A DNA stretch of 64,000 nt, from assembly GCF_009914315.1 (NCBI RefSeq), contig NZ_CP042596.1, positions 744,001 to 808,000 of the forward strand. Reading direction: 5' to 3'. Below the pieces are notes generated by a model. It was not told the origin of the DNA. It saw only the letters and a list, made by a program, of their open reading frames with translations, and did not search any database. The position numbers were made by a program, and so were the translations under genes. The DNA is from Granulicella sp. WH15. Lineage in GTDB: Bacteria > Acidobacteriota > Terriglobia > Terriglobales > Acidobacteriaceae. Below, piece by piece: positions 16,024 through 25,358 of the stretch (position 1 is the first letter of the stretch; every line of letters begins with the position of its first letter).

Positions 16024-16190
16024 CCTGTCCCGCCGGACGGGCCCGCTACGCGCGGGGCGGGCGTTCACGCGCCTTTTTACTGCTTCGCATGGTCCTCCCG
16101 TTGGTCGGAAACAAAAGATGCTCGCTGCCGACCAACGGAAGGCCCCATGCTTTTTACTTACCCATACCGCCCCGAGAACGGTACGAAGTA
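16024..16190. repeat. Composite palindromic repeat, copy 5
   Basis: Minus-oriented full copy: CCCGCTACGCGCGGG module, GCGTTCACGC hairpin, CCTCCCGTTGGTCGG ... CCGACCAACGGAAGG (T-A in the pair that is C-G in copies 1 and 12), then CCGCCCCGAGAACGGTACGAAGTA. It ends exactly at the stop codon of the isocitrate dehydrogenase gene, as copy 1 does at rnj. Confidence 0.9.
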
Positions 16191-17210
16191 CTAGCCGATT
16201 GCCGCGATGACCGCATCCGCAAAGGCCTTGGTGCCACTGTTGCCGCCGACATCCTTCGTCAGCGTCTTACCTTCGGCGTATACCGTCTCAAGCGCGGTTT
16301 GCACCTTCTCGGCCGTCGCAGGCTCGTCGATGTGGTGCAGCATCAGCACCGCCGACTGCAACAGCGCCGTCGGGTTCGCCTTATCCTGGCCCGCGATATC
16401 CGGAGCCGATCCATGCACAGCCTCGAAGATCGCGCACTCCAGCCCGATGTTCGCTCCCGGAACCAGACCCAGCCCGCCCACGAACGCCGAGCACAGGTCG
16501 CTCAGGATATCGCCGTACAGGTTCTCGGTCAGGATGATGTCGTACTGATAAGGGTTCAGCACCAGTTGCATACAGGTGTTGTCCACGATGTGCTCGGCAT
16601 AGGTCACCTCGGGAAATCCGGCGGCAACCTCCTGGCAGCACTTCAGGAACAGGCCATCCGACAGCTTCATGATGTTGGCTTTGTGGATGGCGTGAATCTT
16701 CTTGCGCCCATGCTTCTTCGCGTAGTCGAAGGCCGCCTTCGCGATCCGCGTCGAGCCCTTGCGCGTGATGATCTTCAGGCTCTGCGCCACGTCCGGCTGC
16801 ACCATCACCTCGAGTCCCGCGTACAGATCCTCGGTGTTCTCGCGGAAGATGATGAGGTCGATGTTCGGATAGTTCGTCTTCAGCCCCGGCAGCGACTTCA
16901 CCGGCCGGAAGTTCGAGAACAGGTCGAACTTCTTGCGCAGCGTCACGTTGATCGAGCTGAACCCGCCGCCGATGGGCGTCGTCACAGGCCCCTTCAGGGC
17001 GACACGATTCTGCTCAATCGACTCATATAGCGCCTTCGGGATGTACTCCCCGGTCTTCGCGAACGCGTCCGCGCCCGCATCGTAGCGGTGCCAGTCGAAC
17101 GAGCATCCGGTTTTCTTGCCAGCTGCCTCCAGAATCGAGACAACCGCGGACGAGACCTCGGGGCCGATGCCGTCCCCAGGGATCAGTGTGATCTTGTGTG
17201 CTTCGCTCAT
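16191..17210 (-). CDS. NAD-type isocitrate/isopropylmalate dehydrogenase
   Basis: 339 residues of the beta-decarboxylating dehydrogenase family. ITLIPGDGIGPEVS (about 7-20) opens the protein, the substrate motif FRENTEDLYAGLE (about 118-130) carries the arginine and the NTED sequence typical of isocitrate rather than isopropylmalate dehydrogenases, HKANIMKLSDG (about 175) follows, and ENLYGDILSDLCSAFVGGLG (about 230-249) supplies the metal-binding aspartates. The predicted reaction is isocitrate to 2-oxoglutarate with CO2 and NADH. No leu genes are adjacent, which supports isocitrate. The start overlaps the nrdR stop (ATGA), so the two are translationally coupled although functionally unrelated. 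Confidence 0.88.
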   Translation of the reverse strand: MSEAHKITLIPGDGIGPEVSSAVVSILEAAGKKTGCSFDWHRYDAGADAFAKTGEYIPKALYESIEQNRVALKGPVTTPIGGGFSSINVTLRKKFDLFSNFRPVKSLPGLKTNYPNIDLIIFRENTEDLYAGLEVMVQPDVAQSLKIITRKGSTRIAKAAFDYAKKHGRKKIHAIHKANIMKLSDGLFLKCCQEVAAGFPEVTYAEHIVDNTCMQLVLNPYQYDIILTENLYGDILSDLCSAFVGGLGLVPGANIGLECAIFEAVHGSAPDIAGQDKANPTALLQSAVLMLHHIDEPATAEKVQTALETVYAEGKTLTKDVGGNSGTKAFADAVIAAIG

Positions 17211-17689
17211 GCACTTCCTTTCTTATGCTTGTTTTCCCTGACGTTCAACAACTCTTCCAGCTCTGCCTTGAACTCCCGCACGTCCTTGAAGTCGCGGTAC
17301 ACGCTGGCAAACCGGATGTAGGCCACCGTGTCGATGCCCTTCAGCCGGTTCATAATCAACTCGCCGATCTCGGTCGTCGTGCGCTCGCGCTCGGGCGAAT
17401 CGACGACGAAGGCCTCGGTCTCATCGACGATCTCTTCGAGCTGGCTGGCGGAGACGTTGCGTTTCTGGCACGCCTGCATCAGTCCGCCCAGCACCTTCTG
17501 CCGGTCGAACTTCTCTCTGCGCGCGTCTTTTTTCACGACCATGTAGGGGATCTCGTCGATCCGCTCGTAGGTGGTAAACCGTTTATTGCATCGTTCGCAC
17601 TCGCGCCGTCGGCGGATGGAGTCCGCCTCTTTACTTTCGCGCGAGTCCACGACCCGATCCTGCCCGAAACCGCAATAAGGACACTTCAT
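17207..17689 (-). CDS. nrdR: Transcriptional repressor NrdR
   Basis: 160 residues. An N-terminal zinc ribbon with CPYCG (residues 3-7) and CERCNKRF (about 31-38) is followed by an ATP-cone domain (VVKKDARREKFDRQKVLGGLMQAC, about 53-76). NrdR senses (d)ATP and represses ribonucleotide reductase genes. The open frame continues upstream to 17941, but that extension is encoded by palindromic repeat copy 6; MKCPYCG at 17689 is the true start because the zinc ribbon begins there in the family. It overlaps the isocitrate dehydrogenase gene by 4 bp. No ribonucleotide reductase gene is in the window. Confidence 0.96.
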   Translation of the reverse strand: MKCPYCGFGQDRVVDSRESKEADSIRRRRECERCNKRFTTYERIDEIPYMVVKKDARREKFDRQKVLGGLMQACQKRNVSASQLEEIVDETEAFVVDSPERERTTTEIGELIMNRLKGIDTVAYIRFASVYRDFKDVREFKAELEELLNVRENKHKKGSA

Positions 17690-17713
17690 GGAGATAGGCC
17701 CGATTCTATCAGC

Positions 17714-17881
17714 AGTACTTCGTACCGTTCTCGGGGCTGCATGGGCAGGATTGACAGCAAAGGGCCTCCCGCTGGTCGGCAGCGAGCATATTTCTTTCCG
17801 ACCAACGGGAGGACCACGCGAAGCAGTAAAAAGGCGTGCAAACGCCCGCCCCGCGCGTAGCGGGCCCGTCCGGCAGGACAA
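17714..17881. repeat. Composite palindromic repeat, copy 6
   Basis: Plus-oriented complete copy, a good type example: AGTACTTCGTACCGTTCTCGG, CCTCCCGCTGGTCGG...CCGACCAACGGGAGG, ACGCGAAGC, AAAAAGGCGTGCAAACGCC, CCCGCGCGTAGCGGG and GTCCGGCAGGACA. It lies between the divergent starts of nrdR and the S53 protease gene, so it cannot be only a terminator; any promoter for either gene must sit within or around it. Confidence 0.92.
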
Positions 17882-17961
17882 AGCTTTTGTGGATGTTTTT
17901 TCTCCCCTCCAGCTACATCCCCAAACCTCCTCCGCATCCAATCAGCCACATGGAGGTTCCC

Positions 17962-19560
17962 ATGCCTGCTTCAGCCCGCTTCGCATCTCAACCCCGAGTC
18001 ACTCTTCCCGGCAGCGAACGATCCCCATTCGTCCCCGCAGCAGGAACTGGTGAGCCAACCCCGCACCCCACGGCCTCCAAGGTTACGGTCTCGGTCCTCG
18101 TGCGGCCCAAGCAGCCACTCGACCCCCGCACCCTGGGCCAGCTCGGCACCCGCCTGACCCGTGCCGCCTATGCCAAGCAGCATGGCCCTGACCCCGCATC
18201 GCTCCAACTGGTCCGCGACTTCGCCGCCGAGTACGGTCTCACCACCGAGACCACCCCCGTCCCCCACACCCTCCACCTCACCGGCACCTGCGCCGCCATC
18301 CAGAAGGCCTTCGGCGTCCAGCTAAAGCAGCACACCATCGCGGGCCGTCAGTGCCGCCTCCGCGAAGGAGCGATTACCCTTCCGAATGAGCTGGATGGCC
18401 ACGTCCTGGCCGTCCTCGGCCTCGACACCCGCCCACAGGCCAGGCCCCACTTTCGCGTAGCCCGCGCCGAGGCCGTCAACACTTCCTACACCCCCGTCCA
18501 GGTCGGCCAGCTCTACGGCTTTCCCGCCGGAGCCACCGCCCCCGGACAGACCATCGGCATCCTCGAGCTGGGCGGTGGCTACCGCACCGCCGACCTCACC
18601 GCCTACTTCAAAACCCTCGGCCTGCCCGCGCCCAGCGTCACCGCCGTAGCGGTCGACGGCGGCAAGAACACCCCCGGCGACGCCAACGGGGCTGACGGCG
18701 AGGTCATGCTCGACATCGAGGTCTGCGCGGCCATCGCTCCCGGCGCGAAGATCGTCGTCTACTTCGCCCCCAACACCGATCAGGGCTTCATTGACGCTAT
18801 CTCCACCGCCGTCCACGACACCACCCACAAGCCCGGCATCCTCTCCATCAGTTGGGGCGGCCCGGAGTCCTCGTGGACCAAGCAGTCCACCACCGCGCTC
18901 GACGCCTCCTGCCAGGCCGCCGCCGCCGTCGGCGTCACCATCACGGTGGCCGCGGGCGATAGCGGCTCCTCGGACGGCGGCACGGGCAATAACGTCGATT
19001 TCCCCGCGTCCAGCCCGCACGTCCTCGCCTGCGGCGGCACCAAGCTCGAAGGCAGTGGCACGACCATCACTTCGGAGGTCGTCTGGAACGAGACCGCCGC
19101 CGATGAGGGCGCGACCGGAGGCGGTGTCAGCACGGTCTTCCCGCTGCCCACATGGCAGCAAAACGCCAACGTCCCCAGCAATGGCCGTGGCGTTCCCGAC
19201 GTCGCAGGAGACGCCGACCCCTCCACCGGCTACACCATCCGCGTCGACGGCGAGAGCGCGGTCATCGGCGGCACCAGCGCCGTCGCGCCGCTCTGGGCGG
19301 GCCTCATCGCGCTCGCCAACCAGCAGAACGGCACCGACGCGGGCTTCCTCAACCCCACCCTCTACACGGCCCCGTCCGCCCTCCGCGACATCACCTCCGG
19401 CAATAACGGAGCCTACACCGCCGGTCCCGGCTGGGATGCCTGCACCGGCCTGGGCAGCCCCATCGGCACAGCCGTCATCGAAGCTCTCGCTGGCATTAGT
19501 AGCAAGCCGGTCAAGAAACCCGTCGGCAAGACGCCCAAGCCGGTGAAAAAGCGCGCCTAA
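17962..19560 (+). CDS. Sedolisin/kumamolisin-like serine-carboxyl protease (S53)
   Basis: About 532 residues. An N-terminal pro-domain (VTVSVLVRPKQPLDPRTLG to LRLR/VLGLDTRP, about 25-165) precedes the peptidase domain. The catalytic Glu and Asp lie in DGEVMLDIEVCAAIAPGAK (about 250-268), the oxyanion Asp in TVAAGDSGSSDG (about 325-336) and the Ser in VIGGTSAVAPLWAGL (about 430-444). A C-terminal Asp-rich calcium site and a lysine/proline tail (KPVGKTPKPVKKRA) follow. S53 enzymes work at acid pH, fitting an acidophilic soil bacterium. GGAGG 5 bp before the ATG at 17962 decides the start. No clear signal peptide is visible, so how it is exported is unclear. A DUF1440-type gene follows after 11 bp. 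Confidence 0.9.
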   Translation: MPASARFASQPRVTLPGSERSPFVPAAGTGEPTPHPTASKVTVSVLVRPKQPLDPRTLGQLGTRLTRAAYAKQHGPDPASLQLVRDFAAEYGLTTETTPVPHTLHLTGTCAAIQKAFGVQLKQHTIAGRQCRLREGAITLPNELDGHVLAVLGLDTRPQARPHFRVARAEAVNTSYTPVQVGQLYGFPAGATAPGQTIGILELGGGYRTADLTAYFKTLGLPAPSVTAVAVDGGKNTPGDANGADGEVMLDIEVCAAIAPGAKIVVYFAPNTDQGFIDAISTAVHDTTHKPGILSISWGGPESSWTKQSTTALDASCQAAAAVGVTITVAAGDSGSSDGGTGNNVDFPASSPHVLACGGTKLEGSGTTITSEVVWNETAADEGATGGGVSTVFPLPTWQQNANVPSNGRGVPDVAGDADPSTGYTIRVDGESAVIGGTSAVAPLWAGLIALANQQNGTDAGFLNPTLYTAPSALRDITSGNNGAYTAGPGWDACTGLGSPIGTAVIEALAGISSKPVKKPVGKTPKPVKKRA

Positions 19561-19571
19561 GGAGATACATC

Positions 19572-20082
19572 ATGCAGTCTGAAAAGCATCCCATTCGCGG
19601 CATCCTCGCCGGAGTAGCGGGCGGTCTCGTCGCTGCCTGGGTGATGAACGAGTTCATGGCCGGTCCCGGCACGAAGCTCACCCACGCCATCCAGTCCGAC
19701 GAAGAGAACGCCAAACAAGCCCAGCATCGACGCCACCATGAAGGCCGCCGACGCCATCGTCAACACCGTCACCGGCGGACGCCACCTCTCGCTCGAAGAG
19801 AAACAGAAAGACGGCCCCATCGTCCACTACGCCTTCGGAGCCCTGATGGGTGGCCTCTACGGCGGCCTCGCCGAGTACAGCCCGCTCGTCCGCTCGGGCT
19901 TCGGAACCAGCTTCGGCGGCGTCCTCTTCACCGGGGCTGACCTCATCGCCGTCCCCGCCTTCAAGCTCTCGGGCGCTCCCACGGAGTTTCCCGCATCCGC
20001 CTACGCCACGCCCTTTGCCGCCCACATCGTCTACGGAGCCACCACCGAGCTGGTCCGCCGCATCGTTCGGGCTGTTCTATAA
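19572..20082 (+). pseudogene. DUF1440-like membrane protein, frameshifted
   Basis: The reading frame starting at 19572 (MQSEKHPIRGILAGVAGGLVAAWVMNEF, a glycine-rich membrane helix) loses sense after EENAKQ, and the conserved remainder continues in the +1 frame (PSIDATMKAADAIVNTV..., GPIVHYAFGALMGGLYGGL, FGTSFGGVLFTGADL, HIVYGATTELVRRIVRAVL). Removing one base between about 19709 and 19716 (for example one A of the AAA run) joins both into a single protein of about 169 residues. GGAGA precedes the first ATG, 11 bp after the S53 stop. Either a real frameshift mutation, two separate short proteins, or a sequencing error in the run. Function of the family is unknown. Confidence 0.7.
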
Positions 20083-20106
20083 ATCTGGCGTGAGATCATC
20101 CTTGAG

Positions 20107-20373
20107 ATGCAACCCGCGTTGAAATCCCGGCTCCGGCAGGAGGGCCAGCTCACTCTCCAGGTCAAGGTCATCCCCCGCGCCCAGACCAGCCACGTCGCCG
20201 AGCTGATGGCCAACGGCGCGCTCAAGATCAAGGTCAACGCCATCCCCGAGGACGGCAAGGCCAACGAAGAGGTCCGCACGGTGCTGGCCGATTTTCTGGA
20301 CGTTCCCAAGCGCAACGTGGAGATCGTCCGCGGCCACACCAGCCAGCAGAAATTGGTTCGGGTTCAAAGCTAA
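20107..20373 (+). CDS. DUF167 (YggU-like) protein
   Basis: 88 residues with the family pattern: LTLQVKVIPRAQTSHVAEL, then LKIKVNAIPEDGKANEEV (about 39-56) and a C-terminal IVRGHTSQQKLVRV. The fold is known; the function is not. It follows the DUF1440-like gene by 24 bp on the same strand. The ribosome-binding site is weak (CTTGAG). A short repeat (GCACTTCGTGC/ACGCTTCGCGT) lies immediately after the stop. Confidence 0.88.
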   Translation: MQPALKSRLRQEGQLTLQVKVIPRAQTSHVAELMANGALKIKVNAIPEDGKANEEVRTVLADFLDVPKRNVEIVRGHTSQQKLVRVQS

Positions 20374-20375
20374 AG

Positions 20376-20437
20376 GCAAAAGCGCCCTAGCGCCGGGCGG
20401 GCGGCACTTCGTGCGGTACTGGACGCTTCGCGTGTTT
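20376..20437. repeat. Short palindromic repeat, copy C1
   Basis: AAAAGCGCCCTAGCGCCGGGCGG, then hairpins GCACTTCGTGC and ACGCTTCGCGT. Lies between the convergent DUF167 and flippase-like genes. Near-identical to the segment at 29551-29613 and related to part of the long composite element. Confidence 0.85.
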
Positions 20438-21475
20438 CTAGCCGATCACGGCTTCTTCGGCCTCTTCACTGCGCCGCGCCAGCGCCTCCAGCGAGATCCC
20501 CTCCACCTTCGCATACACCAGCCCCACCGGAATCACGCCCATCGTCGTAATCAACCAAAGCATCAGCCCCGAGCTGACCGCCAGCTCCTGCGGAATCCCA
20601 AACAGCAGCGTCAGCGCCGCAATCGTCATCGCCTGCGCCCCGCCGCCCACGCCCGGCAGTTGCACCAGCGATCCCACCACGCTGAACCCCATCAGCAGCA
20701 GCGTATGCGCAACGGTCAGGTGCGAGACCGGAGCCGGAAACGCCTTCATCACCAGCACATACGAGACCGCAATCGTTGCCCAAAGCACAATGCTGATCCC
20801 CGCCACCGAGGCAAAATCCCCCCATCCCGCGATCACATCCAGTCCTTCTCGAAACGCGTGAACCTTCTCCGCAACTGATGCCCCGGCGTTCTTCGAGACG
20901 ATTCCGACGAACCCACTCATCAGCCGCGCCATGACGCCGCCCGCCACCCGCACGCTGACCACGAACGCTGCGACAATCAGCGTCAGCCCCGCGATCACAT
21001 AGCCCACCTGATGAAACCGTTCATGGAACGGCAGCGAATCCAGCCCCGGCGAGACCGCCAGATTCAGCCCGAAGAGCAGCCCGAACGCCCCCAGATCGAA
21101 GACCCGCTCCACCGCCACCACGGCGATCTGCGAGGCAAAGCTCAGCCCTGTCCGCCGCGCCACCAGCAGAGGTCGGATTAGCTCGCCAATGCGCCCAAAG
21201 AGAGAAAGCCCGGTAAATCCGACAAACTGCGAGCCGACCAGTTGCCACCAGCGCGCCGTCGAAGGCGTCCGCCGCAGAAACACCGCCCAGCGCACCGCCC
21301 GCAGTACGTAGTTCACGTAGATGACGAGCAGCGCCGCCAGCAGCATCCGCCAGTCAGCCGTCCTCAGGCTGCGCCCGAAGCCCGCCCAGTCGAAGTGCGA
21401 CGTGTGCAGCTTCCACGCGACGAAGCCCGCCAGCGCGGCCAGCAGAACCCACGGCAGCGCCTTCCGCACACTCAC
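20438..21475 (-). CDS. Flippase-like integral membrane protein (LPG synthase TM/UPF0104)
   Basis: 345 residues with roughly seven to eight hydrophobic segments, belonging to the lysylphosphatidylglycerol synthase transmembrane/UPF0104 group. Typical landmarks are the N-terminal tryptophan-rich amphipathic region, LGSQFVGFTGLSLFGRIGELIRPLLVAR (about 75-110, with the conserved G-R-x-G-E-x-x-R-P pattern), AVVAVERVFDLGAF, and the glycine-rich LPGVGGGAQAMTIAALTLLFG (about 275-296). Relatives are lipid flippases or polyisoprenyl-linked sugar transport proteins; there is no aminoacyltransferase domain. Its start overlaps the stop of the transglycosylase gene by 4 bp, hinting at a role in the cell envelope. 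Confidence 0.85.
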   Translation of the reverse strand: MSVRKALPWVLLAALAGFVAWKLHTSHFDWAGFGRSLRTADWRMLLAALLVIYVNYVLRAVRWAVFLRRTPSTARWWQLVGSQFVGFTGLSLFGRIGELIRPLLVARRTGLSFASQIAVVAVERVFDLGAFGLLFGLNLAVSPGLDSLPFHERFHQVGYVIAGLTLIVAAFVVSVRVAGGVMARLMSGFVGIVSKNAGASVAEKVHAFREGLDVIAGWGDFASVAGISIVLWATIAVSYVLVMKAFPAPVSHLTVAHTLLLMGFSVVGSLVQLPGVGGGAQAMTIAALTLLFGIPQELAVSSGLMLWLITTMGVIPVGLVYAKVEGISLEALARRSEEAEEAVIG

Positions 21476-22176
21476 TGCGCCGCCACCAGCTTGGTTTTTA
21501 GGGCTAAGTCCTGAAGAGCAAGCTTGCGCCGGTTGTACTCGAGAATTACCCGCCGCACATACTCCCGCGTCTCAGGAAAGGGAGGCACGCCGTGGTACTT
21601 GTCCACCGCGCCCGGCCCGGCGTTATAGGCGGCCAGCGCCCGCTGCAAATCATCCTTATACCGCGTCAGCAACTGGTCCAGATAAGCCGTTCCCCCGGCA
21701 ATATTCTGGTCCGGCAAAAACGCGTCCTTCACTCCCAGAGTCGCCGCCGTTCCGGGCATCAACTGCATCAGCCCACGAGCACCGGTGCGCGATACCGCCA
21801 GCGCCCGCCCGCCGCTCTCGGCCTTGATAACGCTCGCCAGCAGGTCCGTGTCGATGCGATGCTCGGCCCCGGACTTGGCCACTAACGCCTGTATCTGGGC
21901 CGCAGTGGTGGGTGCCGTTTTTACCTCTGGAACCGGAGGCTCGACCCTCTCCTCCAAGACCTCGACCTTATCCACGGACCCCGCCGCCACCTCGACGTAG
22001 TTATCGGCGGTCAAGTAGAGCCGTGCCCGATCTCCGTCGGCCTCGCGCCGCACCACGTGGTCGAACTCCTGCCCGTTCTTCAGCGTCACATGCTCGGCGG
22101 CACGAGCCAGCGGCGTCGCCAACACAAACGCCAGCGCCAATCCGATCTGCCCTCGCCCGAAGCCGCTCATACCCAA
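21472..22176 (-). CDS. Lytic transglycosylase (SLT domain)
   Basis: 234 residues. An N-terminal signal peptide (IGLALAFVLATPLARA) is followed by a region resembling SH3-like/DUF sequences (HVTLKNGQEFDHVVRREADG) and a C-terminal SLT domain. The catalytic glutamate is in ASVIKAESGGRALAVSRTGARG (about 113-134), with the LMQLMPGTAATLGV and AYLDQLLTRYKDDLQRALAAYNAGPGAV motifs. It cleaves peptidoglycan between MurNAc and GlcNAc, giving 1,6-anhydro ends. Translationally coupled to the flippase-like gene that follows (overlap ATGA). Confidence 0.92.
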   Translation of the reverse strand: MGMSGFGRGQIGLALAFVLATPLARAAEHVTLKNGQEFDHVVRREADGDRARLYLTADNYVEVAAGSVDKVEVLEERVEPPVPEVKTAPTTAAQIQALVAKSGAEHRIDTDLLASVIKAESGGRALAVSRTGARGLMQLMPGTAATLGVKDAFLPDQNIAGGTAYLDQLLTRYKDDLQRALAAYNAGPGAVDKYHGVPPFPETREYVRRVILEYNRRKLALQDLALKTKLVAAQ

Positions 22177-22203
22177 AAGCCTACCATCTAGCCTTTATCG
22201 GCT

Positions 22204-23130
22204 CTACCGTGCGAGCGCCGACATCGCCAGCAGTTCCTCGACCACCACCGCGACGCCATCCTCATGGTGCATCCCGGCCATCTGCCAGCCGCGCTCCCGG
22301 GCCATCGCCTGCAAGTCCTCCGGGGCGTTGCCCATCAGTACCGGCGAGCCCGCAATCTCCAGCATCGACAGGTCGTTCCAGTTATCGCCAAAGGCCATAA
22401 TCTCTTTGTTATCAATCCCCATCGAGGCAGCCAGCCGCGCCAGAGCCACGCCCTTCGAGCAGCCGCCGGGCAGGATATCCAGCAGGCAGAGATCGCGCTC
22501 GGGGTACTCGGCCTTGTGCAGAGCCACCGCCGCATCGGCCCGGTCGTCGCCCACGCCCGCGACCCAGGGCAGCTCCAGCATCCTGTCCGCCGCCGCCCTC
22601 ATCCGCTCAATCGAGCCGCAGAGCATCATCTGGATCGTCGCGGCATCCGCGTCAAGGCACACTTCGATCGGCTGCATGTTCTCGATGTAAGCCGCGTTCG
22701 CCTCCATCCAGCGGCCGATGCTGATGTGCAGGTCGGCCAGCTCTTCCACGACCAGCGAGCCGCGCTCGTCCTCACCATCGGGCAGCACCTTGTCGAACGT
22801 AATGACCAGCGCGTTGCGGAAGCCGTCGAGGTGCCCGCAGAGCTGCCGCGCCCGCTCGACGGACATCAAGTTACGGTCGAGCAGCCGGGTGGGCTGGCCC
22901 ATGGTGCGGGTCACGGTTCCGTTCGAGCTGACGAGCACGGTCTCGGGGCCGAGGCCGATCTCCCGCAACGGCCGCATGGCATAGCAGTGTCGCCGCCCGG
23001 TCGCCACGACGACGGCGATCCCCGCCGCCTCTGCCGCCCGCAGTGCAGCGGCATTGCGTTCGCCGGGCCGACCGTCGCGGGCCAGCAGCGTTCCATCTAA
23101 ATCGACAGCAATCATCTTTACCAAAGCCAT
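22204..23130 (-). CDS. Cof-type HAD-IIB phosphatase
   Basis: 308 residues of the HAD superfamily, subclass IIB. Motif I is AVDLDGTLLARDG (about residues 8-20), motif II threonine lies in VVATGRR (about 41), the type IIB cap spans about 90-210, lysine motif III is in GCSKGVALARLAASMG (about 228-243) and motif IV is MAFGDNWNDLSML (about 250-262). Substrates in this family are small phosphorylated metabolites; none can be singled out. It is a single gene with the lytic transglycosylase 27 bp downstream on the same strand. Confidence 0.92.
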   Translation of the reverse strand: MALVKMIAVDLDGTLLARDGRPGERNAAALRAAEAAGIAVVVATGRRHCYAMRPLREIGLGPETVLVSSNGTVTRTMGQPTRLLDRNLMSVERARQLCGHLDGFRNALVITFDKVLPDGEDERGSLVVEELADLHISIGRWMEANAAYIENMQPIEVCLDADAATIQMMLCGSIERMRAAADRMLELPWVAGVGDDRADAAVALHKAEYPERDLCLLDILPGGCSKGVALARLAASMGIDNKEIMAFGDNWNDLSMLEIAGSPVLMGNAPEDLQAMARERGWQMAGMHHEDGVAVVVEELLAMSALAR

Positions 23131-23150
23131 ATCTCATTCTCACATCAGAG

Positions 23151-23246
23151 AGCATCTTTATTTCCGACCAGCGGGAGGACCACGCGAAGCTTTAAAAAGG
23201 CGTGCAAACGCCCGCCCTCCGCGTAGGAGGCCCGTCCGGCAGGACA
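23151..23246. repeat. Composite palindromic repeat, copy 7 (3' half only)
   Basis: Plus-oriented half element starting in the long-hairpin loop (GAGCATCTTTATTTCCGACCAGCGGGAGGACC), then ACGCGAAGC, AAAAAGGCGTGCAAACGCC, CCTCCGCGTAGGAGG and GTCCGGCAGGACA. The left half of the hairpin is missing. It lies upstream of the HAD phosphatase gene in a divergent intergenic gap. Confidence 0.9.
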
Positions 23247-23408
23247 GCCGTTGTTTTAGGAGCACGGCTTTAGTCGTGCCCTTAACGAGCCGGGCTGTAT
23301 TCTGATCTGGATACGAGTCAGGCACCTGCGGCACGGCTTCCCGTACGGATGTCACAGGTTTAAGGGTAATCAAATGAACATCTTGCGTAACCGCGCCGGG
23401 GAGTGCCG
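23247..23408. other. Intergenic region upstream of the hydantoinase pair
   Basis: Contains a short hairpin GCACGGCTTTAGTCGTGC (about 23262-23279) that resembles the GGCTTTAGCC cores of the D-type repeats, then sequence presumably carrying the promoter of the hyuA gene. GGGGAG stands just before the ATG at 23409. No further element is recognisable. Confidence 0.4.
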
Positions 23409-25354
<1,946 letters not shown>

Positions 25355-25358
<4 letters not shown>

